64,000 nt of DNA, taken from the NCBI GenBank assembly GCA_030849065.1, contig JASAON010001639.1, positions 62,001-126,000 on the forward strand, in the 5' to 3' direction. Source of the DNA: Jaenimonas drosophilae. Taxonomy: Eukaryota > Euglenozoa > Kinetoplastea > Trypanosomatida > Trypanosomatidae. Made by a program: the position numbers and the translations under genes. This document shows positions 1-10,167 of the stretch, piece by piece. The notes beneath the pieces were generated by a model. It saw only the letters and a list, made by a program, of their open reading frames with translations. It had not been told where the DNA came from and did not search any database. Position 1 is the stretch's first letter; every line of letters starts with the position of its first letter.

Positions 1-1912
1 TTTGGAAGTTGCATAGGCTCGTCGATCGCATTTTTTCCTCATTTTTTTCTGACTCAGCTGAATTTTTCTGTTTTTCTTCTTTTAGCTTCTTTCTTCTCTC
101 CTCGTCCCTGCTTTGTAGTGATTCCTGTGAGTGATCCTGCCATCCAACGACTACGACTGCAACCACAACAACTACTACTATTTGTTTGTCACTTGGGTCA
201 TCTCAGATCAGTTGTAACCCCCTCTCCCTCTACCCCCTACACCCCCTCGTAGTTTCTCTTGGCTATCTCCATCTCCACTCCTTCCCACAGCACTAACCAG
301 GAGAACTTTCCCCAGAGAACGTCTTCTGCTATATACCACTTCTAACTACTTCGATTGGTGTGTGCTGCTCTGCGAAGAGGAAGCGTTGCTACTTCAGTCA
401 TAAGGAAACGCATACTCCCACCAGAACCTCCTTCATTTCCACGTGGCACTTAGAGGTTGGTATCAAAGGAGCGATTTTTTCCTTCTTCTTTTCGCTTTGT
501 GTTTTACAATAACCCTACCATCCACCGATCATCAATCACATATATCACCAATCTCGTCGAAAAAAACTTCTTTTGCGTTGACGTCGTCCATCAGATCTTC
601 TTCCCCCTTGTTTTCGAACTTTTCTTCTTTTTCTTGCCGTTGTTGCTTTGCTGGTAGACCTTGGTGAACTGCCACTCTAGCACGCTCTCGTCGTCCGTAG
701 ATCGTGGAGTTTTTCCTCTTTCTTGCTGTTGCTACTTCTGACTTCACCTCCACTTCGGTAGGAACTTTTTGTGTTTAGTGCAGTGTTGTGTGTGTCTTGA
801 GCTCCGCCTCTCGTCATCTCCTCTCTCTTCTTTCCACTCCCAACCAATACGAAAGAACTCTCATACGCGCATCGCCTTGGAGAGCTACCAAACCGTATTG
901 CTTTTACTTCGTGCATTGTGTGTAGTCGTTCCGCCCCAAAAATTCTATATACTACGTCGTGTACCAGCTTTTGCCAGGTACTTCGCGGAACCCCTACTCA
1001 GCAGCGTTTAGAGGATATCAAACACTTGTGGTAATAGGACCTTCATTTGCGTGAAACCAACACCACTCTCCTCCGCTACAATAACACATCAGCACTTCCA
1101 TCCACAGGAAAAGATAAATTTTTTTTCTTGGTTCGTTTCGTCGCTGTTGGCTCACTTCGGTAGCGCATACTGGGGATTGCTTTCATCGCTCTCTCTCTCG
1201 ACCCATCCCACTCCGTTGTGTCTTTTCCTGGGTGTGAAGCAGAGATACAATATCCCAAACTTTTTTTTTCTTGTTGTCGTGCTGAGCATTCTAGTGAAAC
1301 ACTCAGCGCATCACTTTCTTGTCACCTCCCAATTTCTAGCAAACAAACACACAAACACTACCTTTCCGATATATCACCGATTACTTATATCTTCCTAAAA
1401 CCTTTCTTCTGTGTCGTTGTGTTGTGCGCCATCTGGTGCCTTTCTCATCAGCGCGCTCTACTCGTCCGCAGGTCCCAAAGGCAAGCGCAGTCGCTCACCG
1501 TAGCTCCATCCCGTCTTTCCTGATTTGCCGTAGTGCTTCAAGGGCGAAGTCTTCTCTTGCATTGATTGTTCTTGTTGCTCCCGTTTTTTTCCCCTGTGGA
1601 GAGCATTTTTTTTTCTTTCCCTTGTGTGGTTCTTGACCCTCCAACATCAGTACCCCTGAGTGCTACCAGTTGTTCTCGGTCGCGTGCTCTACCTACCTTC
1701 TTTTTTTTTTCGAGAACCCACCCTCACCTTAACTCTTTGCTCGCGCTAGAGTGTACGTGCCGTGTATCTGCGTTTTTTTGTACCGTCTGCTTGAGTTTTC
1801 ATCCAGCCGCATTTTTTCTCGCTGGGAAGCCGTTCACCTACAGTCTCGCCTGCACGACTAACACTCACTGGTGTATCACCAACACCAGACCACCAACCTC
1901 CGTTTCTCCACG
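1..1912 (+). other. Gene-free pyrimidine-rich leader region
   Basis: No convincing coding region lies here on either strand. The open frames are at most 134 codons, mostly start with non-ATG codons, and encode Ser/Phe/Leu-rich low-complexity peptides that simply translate pyrimidine tracts. The stretch holds many T and CT runs of the kind used as spliced-leader acceptor signals. It probably contains the 3' UTR of an upstream gene and the 5' UTR of the polyQ gene at 1913, but which acceptor is used cannot be told by eye. No tRNA or other RNA gene was seen. Confidence 0.6.
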
Positions 1913-3646
1913 ATGGATTCCGCACAGAACAACTCCGACGACAACGGGAAGGAGTTACTTCGCCAATTGATGCAGGATATGCGCTGCATCGCGGACGACG
2001 GCTCGGGCGATGATATGCCAGACTTCACCGCCGAGTCCGCTGGGGAGAACGAGGGAAACAACCAAATCCTCCCGCCGATGTTCACTCGTCGCACCGACGA
2101 CGCTGACAACGGCCACGGCGCCTTTGACTTCCGCACAGGACTGGATGTTATCCGGGAGAGCCCCCTTCGCCCTGACCCCTTCAACCGGACCAACGGCAGC
2201 GGCAGTGACCGCGTTCCCCAGGGCGCGCCGGGCTCCGTTGATGCATTTAGCCATACCCCACGTGCATCTGGCATCTCAGCGGATGAGTCGGGCCGGCACT
2301 CCACCGGCGTCTTCACGGCACAACCAATGACAGCCGCCACCGCCCACCTCGCGGGGGTCGCCCACTCCGCCATCTCCAACGGACGCAGCAGCAGCCATGG
2401 TGGCAACCTCACCCGAAGCGGAGCGAGCACACCAGGCAGCAGCTTTGTGGCACAGGGACAGGGAGTGGGTGCCCCAGGTCAGCCACTCCAACCGGCACAG
2501 ACGGTGCCTCCTCTGCAGCTGCAACAGCCCCCACCCCCGTCCTACTCACAGCCCTCGAACGAGGCACCCTCACAGGCACCAGATGGCACTCCACCCAGTG
2601 CCCAATCTGCTTTCAGCCGCAACGGCAGTGGCAGCCAGCTCAGCGCTGCTGCTGGGACGGCCACCGGACAGGCCCCCATGGCACAGCCACAGCAACTGGT
2701 GCAGTACAACGCACAGCTGGGTGGCTACACCGTTACCAACGGCCAGGCCCGGCCGGCAGGCGTGGCAAATTCCACGGCCTACCTCGTGATGCCCTCTCCT
2801 GGCCAAGCTGCCAACGCACAGCAAGTCCAACAAGCTCAACAAGTGGCACAACAACAGCAACAACAACAGCAGCAGCAGCAGCAACAGCAGCGACTTGTGT
2901 ACGTTTCCAATGGGCAAGCCACTGTTGCGGGGTCTGGCTCACCCATGGTGGTTTCCCAGCAGCAGCAGCCCTCACACGGCGTCACTCCGCCAGCCTACGC
3001 TGGTAACGCGGACGACAACCGCACGGTGGGTGTGGGAGTGCCAGTGACGATGCCCGATGGCACCAGCGGAACACAGATCATTCAGGTTCCTGTAAGCTAC
3101 TCTCGAAACCCCGCCACCCTCCAACAATACGTTTCGTTTGTTATGCAACAGCAGCAACAACAACAGCAACAGGCTGCATATCAGCAGCAACAGCAACAGC
3201 AACAACAGGCTGCTGCTGCACAACAGCAGGTGGCTCAGCAGCAGGGACAACAGTACGTGATGATTGGTGGCCAGACCTACCGAGTCGCTACTGTGCCTGG
3301 AGCAGATTATAACTCTGCCGTTTATGCCCAACAGCTGGCTGCTCAACAGCAACAACAGCAACAACAACAGCAACAAGCGCAGCTGCAATTGCAACAGCAG
3401 CAGGTACAACAAGCTCAACGCCAGCAGCAACAGGCACAACTGCAACAGTTTTTCCAGCAGCAGCTGTTGCAGCAGCAGGCAGTTCAGCGCCAGCAGCAAC
3501 AGGCACAGCAGCAACAGCAACAAGCGGCGATGGAGTACCAACAAAATCCCACCCAATACGTGGAACTCCAATCTGGCCAGACGATCATGACGGGACGACC
3601 TGGTACCTTCATTCCGCCACCCGCTGCTGGCTTCCAGCGCTTCTAA
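1913..3646 (+). CDS. Glutamine-rich, prion-like low-complexity protein
   Basis: 577 residues from the first ATG; the frame is open further upstream only through a GTG at 1871. I recognise no catalytic domain. The first 120 residues are mixed and acidic (begins MDSAQNNSDDNGKELL). The middle is rich in Ser, Gly, Pro, Ala and Gln. The C-terminal half has several polyglutamine blocks made of mixed CAA and CAG codons, around residues 305-325, 415-455, 480-495 and 500-545, separated by short Tyr/Val-containing segments such as QYVMIGGQTYRV. This composition is typical of disordered prion-like regions in RNA-binding or transcription-associated proteins, but no RNA-binding motif is visible. The mixed codons argue that the Q content is kept by selection at protein level. 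Function unknown; the gene call itself is strong because of length and codon bias. Confidence 0.85.
   Translation: MDSAQNNSDDNGKELLRQLMQDMRCIADDGSGDDMPDFTAESAGENEGNNQILPPMFTRRTDDADNGHGAFDFRTGLDVIRESPLRPDPFNRTNGSGSDRVPQGAPGSVDAFSHTPRASGISADESGRHSTGVFTAQPMTAATAHLAGVAHSAISNGRSSSHGGNLTRSGASTPGSSFVAQGQGVGAPGQPLQPAQTVPPLQLQQPPPPSYSQPSNEAPSQAPDGTPPSAQSAFSRNGSGSQLSAAAGTATGQAPMAQPQQLVQYNAQLGGYTVTNGQARPAGVANSTAYLVMPSPGQAANAQQVQQAQQVAQQQQQQQQQQQQQQRLVYVSNGQATVAGSGSPMVVSQQQQPSHGVTPPAYAGNADDNRTVGVGVPVTMPDGTSGTQIIQVPVSYSRNPATLQQYVSFVMQQQQQQQQQAAYQQQQQQQQQAAAAQQQVAQQQGQQYVMIGGQTYRVATVPGADYNSAVYAQQLAAQQQQQQQQQQQAQLQLQQQQVQQAQRQQQQAQLQQFFQQQLLQQQAVQRQQQQAQQQQQQAAMEYQQNPTQYVELQSGQTIMTGRPGTFIPPPAAGFQRF
2854..2890 (+). 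repeat. CAA/CAG polyglutamine repeat
   Basis: Interrupted CAA and CAG codons encoding a run of about a dozen glutamines inside the Q-rich protein. Similar blocks follow near 3148-3240, 3345-3380 and 3420-3530. Confidence 0.8.
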
Positions 3647-4409
3647 AGCGGGCAGTGACACACTCCCCCACACACATTCCCCCTGACGTAACAACAACAT
3701 CTTCAACCCCATGATGGTGGTGGCTGAGGTGAGGGTGGTGCATGGACTTCAGTGCCTATAGTCATGCTCCAAACGTGCCCTGTGTGTGTGAAGTGGTTCT
3801 ACGATGCTGATCGCTCCGACAAGATGGATCAAGGGCGAGAACGCGGGCGGATTTGCCACCCGCCACACCTTGCGCGGGGCTGTGGTGCGCCACCCACCCA
3901 AGGTACATATTCGCTCTTTCCATCGTCGATCACACCATCCATGGGTGTCACGTAGCCCCTCCACCTCACGCTCTCCTCACCGATCAGGCATCACGAGGGC
4001 AATGAACGATGCGTACCAAAGACGGCATACGAGGTACTCATCGTTCCCGCCAACCTCCAATTCCCTCGCCACCTTTTCGTTCTTTCCATGTAAGTTGTTG
4101 CTTGCATCCATGCACGCATGCGTTGTACAAATGCAGGCAACAACACAAGAAAACGCCCACTCCTTATATTGTATTTTCCCACGTGGCAGAAACTGAAGAA
4201 ACAACAGCAATGCATCCAGGTGCCTCCGTACAACTCTCATCCCCACTGGCACAAGTCTGCGCTCTCCAATCACACACCATCTCCCTCCATCATCTTCCTC
4301 TTCTTGTCATTGAGTAGCCTCGTCGTTGTAGCCGTGCCGCGTCTGTTTTCCTCCTCTCACACACATAGAGAGTGAAGTGCCCCAACACCTCAGAGAACCA
4401 CCACACATC
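3647..4409 (+). other. Intergenic region with splice acceptor
   Basis: No supported gene. A 130-codon frame at 3804-4196 shows no domain and does not share the codon style of the neighbours. Near the end, the pyrimidine tract at about 4341-4360 followed by the AG at 4367-4368 is a good candidate spliced-leader acceptor for the RRM gene starting at 4410. Confidence 0.6.
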
Positions 4410-5393
4410 ATGACGCCATCTCCAAGCCATTCCCGCTCTGCCAGCCGCAGCTCCGAGGACTCACTCGAGCTCCCACGCAAGGTCTCCCCCCCGCGTGAGG
4501 AGGGCGGCAACCCCAACACCGCCACGGGCGATGCCGCCGGCTCCGAGGACGTGTCCCTCTTCGTCGGCCTCGGCCCCCAGGCCCGCTCCATCAAGCCTGA
4601 GGAGCTGAAGGACTTCATGGCCAGCAAAGCCACGAGCCCCGACCTCATTGGCGAGGTGCGCCTGCGCGGCCGCTGCGCCTTCGTGGACATTAAGACCCCC
4701 GCCGAGGCAGAGCGCCTCATTGCCGAGCTGGATGGCTCCATGCTGAATGACCGTGTACGGCTGGCGGTGCAGATCAGCCGGCACAAGCGCGAGGAGGCGC
4801 AAGAGCGCGCCGCTACACGTCGCGCCACCGCGGCGTCAACGACATCCCGTCGTGGCGCCCCCGATGGCGGCGACCGCACCTCCATCTTTGTTGGCCTCGG
4901 CCCTGCGGGTGGCAGCATCAGCGATGATGAGCTGCGCCGTCGGCTGGAGTCCGTCAGCCCCCTCACCGCCTTCCGCCGCCGCGGCCAGTGCGCCTTTATT
5001 GAGACCGCCACCACGAGCGACGCCGAGCGCCTCATTGGCGAGCTCAACGGCCAACACCTCGGTGAGTCCCGCCTCTCGGTGCAGTACAGCCGCGACAACG
5101 GCAAGGTGGCGCTGAAGCGCGAGCGTGGCCGCGATGGTCTCGACGACCGCCGCGATGAGGGCCGCCGCCGCGATCGCAGCCGCGGCCGCCGTGACAGCCG
5201 TGGACGCCGCCACCGCTCCACTAGCCGCGACCGCCGTCGTCGCCGTCGTCGTTCCTACAGCAGCTCCGCCTCCTCCCGCTCGAGCAGCTCCTCCAGGAGC
5301 TACTCCAGCCGCAGCTCCAGCGCCTCGGGCCGCCGTGACCGCCGCGAGCGCCGTGGCGGAGACCGCCGTCGTGGAGGAGATCGCCGCCGATGA
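4410..5393 (+). CDS. RS-rich RNA-binding protein with two RRM-like domains
   Basis: 327 residues. I start at the ATG at 4410 (MTPSPSHSRS); the upstream extension begins with GTG. Two RRM-like domains are visible. The first, about residues 45-120, has an RNP2-like SLFVGLGP and an RNP1-like LRGRCAFVDI. The second, about 155-225, repeats the pattern with SIFVGLGP and RRGQCAFIET. They resemble each other closely (both end AERLI.EL.G..L...RL.VQ.SR), so they look like an internal duplication. Both lack the usual first aromatic of RNP1. The C-terminal 100 residues are Arg/Ser and Arg/Asp rich, as in SR splicing factors. Kinetoplastid SR-like RRM proteins act in mRNA processing, and a nuclear role in trans-splicing or polyadenylation is likely. 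I cannot assign it to a specific named protein such as TSR1 or RRM1. Confidence 0.88.
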   Translation: MTPSPSHSRSASRSSEDSLELPRKVSPPREEGGNPNTATGDAAGSEDVSLFVGLGPQARSIKPEELKDFMASKATSPDLIGEVRLRGRCAFVDIKTPAEAERLIAELDGSMLNDRVRLAVQISRHKREEAQERAATRRATAASTTSRRGAPDGGDRTSIFVGLGPAGGSISDDELRRRLESVSPLTAFRRRGQCAFIETATTSDAERLIGELNGQHLGESRLSVQYSRDNGKVALKRERGRDGLDDRRDEGRRRDRSRGRRDSRGRRHRSTSRDRRRRRRRSYSSSASSRSSSSSRSYSSRSSSASGRRDRRERRGGDRRRGGDRRR

Positions 5394-6930
5394 GCCAACA
5401 CCAACCTTTGGAGGGCCAAGGCGAGCGCTTCCTCCGCGTGATGGCAGCCCTGTGAAGGAGGATGAGTTCAGGACAGAGGATGTAGGTACAGATGTGAGAG
5501 GAGGAGCGACATCACCATGACGTCAGTGACGATGTCTCTCACTTTTATCTCAATGGCTGGCAAGTGAGGGACTAAGTGAGCCAGTGCGTGTACGTGAGTG
5601 CGTACGCACACAGGGCCCTTCTTCTTCTTACCAGCGGCGGTACCTTGCCTCTTCCCGTAGCCTCCCCTTCTATCATTGTCGCGACGTGAACCCTCCCCCT
5701 ACAACACACCTAAACAACACCAACAACAAAAAGAACAACAACAACAACAACACAACAACAATCAGTAGGAAGGGCTTCCTAGTGTTCGCTGGGCACCATT
5801 TTTTCTTTTCCTTTTTTCTTTTGATTATTTTTGTTATCTCCTCCTGTGATGCCTCTAGCTTGACGTCTTCATCTTCGATGTGACCTGCGTGCGGAGTAGC
5901 TCCGGCAAGAATGAGGAATGGAGCCTTCTTCGGAGAGAGAGTGAGAGGAAAGTGAGAAGGGATGGTGGATGGGATCAATGGTGAAGATGTGGCTGCCACA
6001 CGCGGTGAGGAAGTAAGTTGGTGGGTACGCGCGCTCCCCACCTCCACGACCTTCAATCACCCCTCAAGCCTGCACCAGCCCCCCCTCGCACACCGCCTTT
6101 GCTCTTGCACCCATGCCTCCTTCCTCCTTCCCTGTCCCTGCAACAACCCCATCATGTGTGTCCGCGTGTGTGCGTGTGTGTTTGGGGGGACTAACATGAT
6201 GATAAGCACAACTTCGAATCCATAGTCTGGGCCATCTCATAAAAGTACATCCACAGTCATTGCGTTCTCCAGACGTGTGCGCATGTGCGTGTAAGGCTAT
6301 GCGAGATGGAGAACGAAGTGAGATGTGTTTTCCAGGATTGGCAGCTCATGGGTTGTTGGAGGGTGTCACCTTTGATCTTGTACCTCCCTCTCCTCATACA
6401 ACCCCTGCGCACTAAACGGTACTTCCCCCCCCTCCACGGACTTGCTTTCCGTCGTCTGTTACTGTCGATGGCGCCGACGAAGATGGCAACGAGGAGGGTG
6501 GAGATGTTGTTGTTGTTGGCTCGGATTCAACTAAGGACTGACCTGTACCTGCCACGTGGCAGACCGCGGCGTATGCTCTTTCTTCTTTCTCTCTGCACCC
6601 CACCTTCGCTCGACGTGGCCCCACCACGGGCCACGTGAGCAGGCGGGAGTACTTGGCTCATCTCACTTCCCTACCACACATCAACTTCTATGCTCTATGC
6701 TTCCCTATTATCTTTGCTAGCCCGATACTCTTACTCAATCCGCCCTCACACAAAAAAAGGAACCGAAAGCTTGTGGGTTTCGCTGCTGTTGATCTCACCT
6801 CAACCACACACGTACAGCGACACACCAACGATACACCTTCACTAACGCTGTCCTCTCTTCGAAGTTCCAACTAGAACTCCTCAATAACTTACTCACTACT
6901 TGCACACACACACACACGCACACGCCCACC
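5394..6930 (+). other. Long intergenic region
   Basis: About 1.5 kb with no supported gene on either strand. The first 120 bases remain open only as a shadow of the RS-region codons. It holds CAA-rich patches near 5710-5765, T-runs near 5800-5840, and close to its end a pyrimidine tract (about 6850-6860) with the AG at 6873-6874, a plausible trans-splice acceptor for Rab1. Confidence 0.6.
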
Positions 6931-7551
6931 ATGTCTGCCGAGTACGACTACCTCTTCAAGCTGCTGCTTATTGGCGATAGCGGCGTCGGCAAGTCTTGCC
7001 TGCTCCTTCGCTTTGCCGATGACAGCTACACCGACAGCTACATCAGCACCATTGGCGTGGACTTCAAGATCCGCACCATGAACCTCGACGGCAAGGTGAT
7101 CAAGCTCCAGATTTGGGATACCGCAGGCCAAGAACGCTTCCGGACCATCACTAGTAGCTACTACCGCGGTGCCCATGGCATCATCATCCTCTATGACACC
7201 ACGGACATGGAGAGCTTCAACAACGTGAAGACGTGGCTGACTGAGATTGAGAAGTACGCCAGTGAGAATGTCAATCGTCTTCTTGTCGGCAACAAGTGCG
7301 ATCTTGTGGCGAAGAAGGTCGTGGATACCGCCATGGCGCAGGAGTTCGCCGACTCCCTCGGCATCCCCTTCCTTGAGACGAGCGCTAAGGTCTCTACCAA
7401 CGTGGATGAGGCCTTCACCCGCATGGCCAGCAACATCAAGGCCCGCCTTGCAATGAGCGGGGAGGCTGATCAACAGCGCAAGCAGAACCGCCCCGACCTT
7501 GCTCACGGAAAACCCGCCACGAGGGACAACGACGGCGGAGGCTGCTGCTGA
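6931..7551 (+). CDS. RAB1: Rab1/Ypt1-type small GTPase
   Basis: 206 residues, the usual Rab length. All nucleotide-binding motifs are intact: P-loop GDSGVGKS near residue 15, switch I with [10 protein letters not shown] (the Rab1/Rab8-group effector signature), [19 protein letters not shown] for switch II, NKCD and ETSAK. It ends in Gly-Gly-Gly-Cys-Cys, the double-cysteine site for geranylgeranylation by Rab GGTase. Rab1 controls ER-to-Golgi vesicle traffic and works on ER-Golgi and Golgi membranes. The start is well fixed because the N terminus [18 protein letters not shown] matches the family. The assignment to Rab1 rather than Rab8/10 rests on the switch I and the [11 protein letters not shown] start; sure of Rab, fairly sure of Rab1. 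Confidence 0.95.
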   Translation: MSAEYDYLFKLLLIGDSGVGKSCLLLRFADDSYTDSYISTIGVDFKIRTMNLDGKVIKLQIWDTAGQERFRTITSSYYRGAHGIIILYDTTDMESFNNVKTWLTEIEKYASENVNRLLVGNKCDLVAKKVVDTAMAQEFADSLGIPFLETSAKVSTNVDEAFTRMASNIKARLAMSGEADQQRKQNRPDLAHGKPATRDNDGGGCC

Positions 7552-10167
7552 GACCCTCAAGGACCATCAACCCCGCCATCTCCACACCTCCAACTCACGT
7601 TCGTTGGGTGCCACTCCCCAGTCTCTTATGATCTTTGTGTGCTGTTCCGGTTTGGTTGTTGTAGGCACACAATTGTCAGACGTGGGCTCCACGTATGACT
7701 ACTGCCACATGAGTGGGTCGATGCCAACACGTGCCTAGGTATGAGTGTTCTGTTCTTCACTCAACGCAACAACAACTAGACACATACACATCGAACTGGG
7801 CGGCGCATTGCGCGACACCTGACTTTCCCATCACGTGGAGTTGATGTGGCTGCATGACGGCTATTAATCCGTAGGGGGCACGACGGTACGTACGGAGATG
7901 GGAAGGCCCTCACTCCTTGTGTGCAGCTTCTGTATGCTGGGAGGTTTGCCACTATCCCCCACACACCTCTAACATCCTGGCGGATGGTGAAGATGATGAA
8001 TGATGATTGACAAGGACAACGGCTGTTGGGTCCTTCTTCTATTTGCTTTCCTTTTCGTACGCTGTTTTCTGAAGATATCTGTCTTTTATTTTTGTGGTGC
8101 CTTGTTCTGGGGACTTCTTGCGGTGTGAGAGGAGGGAATATGAAGAATGGCCATGTCGTGGGTAAGGTTGTGCAACAACAAGTGGCGAGAGGACGGCAAC
8201 AACGACGTGAATGGAGCTTCCGCGCACCACTGAAACACATGACGCGGTGGTGGATGGTGATGAGAGGTCGAGCTGGCGCATCACATCTCTACTACCACGA
8301 CGATGTTGCAACATACGTACGTCGGTATCTCAGCACATGACCACCACATACCGTGGGTTTTATAACTCCTCCCTTCGTACTCTCTCACCATACCCAAACA
8401 AGCTGGTGGTTCAACCACCCTGTACCTCCCCCCAACACGACCCGTTGGATGCGATGAAATACACACACACACACAACACACACAGAACAAACGCACCGAG
8501 GAACACTGATCTCGACTCATCCATCTAGTGGGTAGGGGTGAGTGGGACTCATGTAGCCCCCTCCCCCCAACCATCACAACGCCTGCCTATGGCGCAAACA
8601 CCTTTTGTGTGAATGCTCATGGATACAACGTCCTTCTCTTTTTCTTTCACTCTTCATGATCCTCACCTTTGTGTGTGCCATATAATAAAGATAGTATCTG
8701 AGTTTTCCGTAGCACATATCTTCACGATTGACGTCTTTTGGCGTCGTCACTCCGCTTCTTCTATCCTTTGCTCATTCCCTTCAGCTCCTCTCTCCCCGCA
8801 GCACACAACCAGGCCTTCATCCTGCTCACTCAACCGCTGCACTCCATAACTCTCACCCACACGTACAACAAGAACAGAGGCATACAATCTTGCGAGACCG
8901 CCGTGCGCCCCTCATTCCGCCACCGCATCCCATTCTCCGCAACAACGCAGGTGGCTCTATCTTCCTTCTGTTCGTGGGAAGTGCGCCGACCACGTACACG
9001 AGCTACATACCCTGGAGGTTGGTATAAGCGGATTCCCCGAGAATTCATCATCATCAACAATATAAAAACGCGAGCCCTATTTTGCATTGTTGGTTGTTGT
9101 TGCCGTTGATTCCAGGAACACGTCGCTGCTCTCTACGCATACACTCACCACACATCCGATTGACGAACCAGTGACCGTTTCCGTCGTCGCTCACTTCTAA
9201 CCTCACCCCGGCGCAGGCACACCACATTTATTCCTAGTTTTCTTCTGCTGCTGCTGCGTGTGTGTGCGTCTGTGTTGTGCTTGTGCTGCGACGGCCCTCC
9301 ACCCGTCCCTTGGTACTCCTTCACCTTGCTGTCTTTGTGAGGTGTTGCCGACCTCCCGTGGCGATCTATCCTCTCCCACACATACTCAGCTCGTTGTTCG
9401 TCCCCCCAATTTTTGGTTATTTGCTTCAGTGTGTGTACGCCACTCTCCTCTTCTCTACAGGCTTGTTCTGAAGGGTGCTACGAGTGGCGTCTTGGCAAAC
9501 AAGAATCTGCACACCCAGTCCTCCTTCACATCTTTTTCTTTTCCCCGATTGACGAGAGCGTGGCGGTTGTTTTCTTGCTTTCTTCTGATCTTCTTGTGTG
9601 TGTGTGTGAAGCAGAGGTATTGATTGTGGCCGTGGAATCCGTCCCTCCTTTTCGTTCATTGATTGCTTTTTGCTGGGTTTTCATTTTTGGGCTGCCCCAT
9701 CTTCTCCTCCGTTTTCTTTGTGGTGCTGACACATCGCCGCGCCACACGCACACAGAAGGGAAGCTCACACTGACTCCCCTGCCCACTTCCCCCCACACAT
9801 TTCTTCACGTTTTTTTTGTTCCTGATTGACTTGATTGTTGTTTGCTGGATCGTCAGTTTTGTGTGTGTTGGCCGTGCTTCTCGCTTCCATCCTTTGCCGA
9901 TTGCCTCGAACGATCATTGTTTTCACTTCGGCCATCGGCTGCTTGCGATCGCTGTTGTATCCCCATCCTTCACATCGCAGATTGTGTGTGTGTGTGTGTT
10001 GTGCGTCGCATCGTGCACGTGTGTTCTTGTGCCTGTGAGTGTGTGAAGAGAGATCAGCCCCTCTTACCTCGAACGCTGTATCTCCCACTCGCAGCGTCAC
10101 CCACACACCTGCTTCACCCGAATCTCTTGATCAATCATTGAACCACCACCACAACAACAATATCAGA
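7552..10167 (+). other. Very long intergenic region (2.6 kb)
   Basis: The longest gene-free stretch in the window. No open frame on either strand exceeds 154 codons and none shows a domain or a natural composition. It contains CA repeats (about 8460-8482), TG repeats (about 9978-9999), T-rich tracts and a 15-base palindrome at 8405-8419. It probably includes the 3' UTR of Rab1 and a long, pyrimidine-rich 5' UTR or spacer for the kinase at 10168. An unannotated small RNA gene cannot be excluded by eye. Confidence 0.55.

Noticed and set aside
3804..4196. 130-codon + strand frame between the polyQ and RRM genes
   Set aside because: No domain, unusual composition and no acceptor at a suitable place; likely spacer.
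6208..6224. Bases resembling a tRNA T-loop (TTCGAATCC)
   Set aside because: No matching A box, stems or CCA-side pairing could be found around it.
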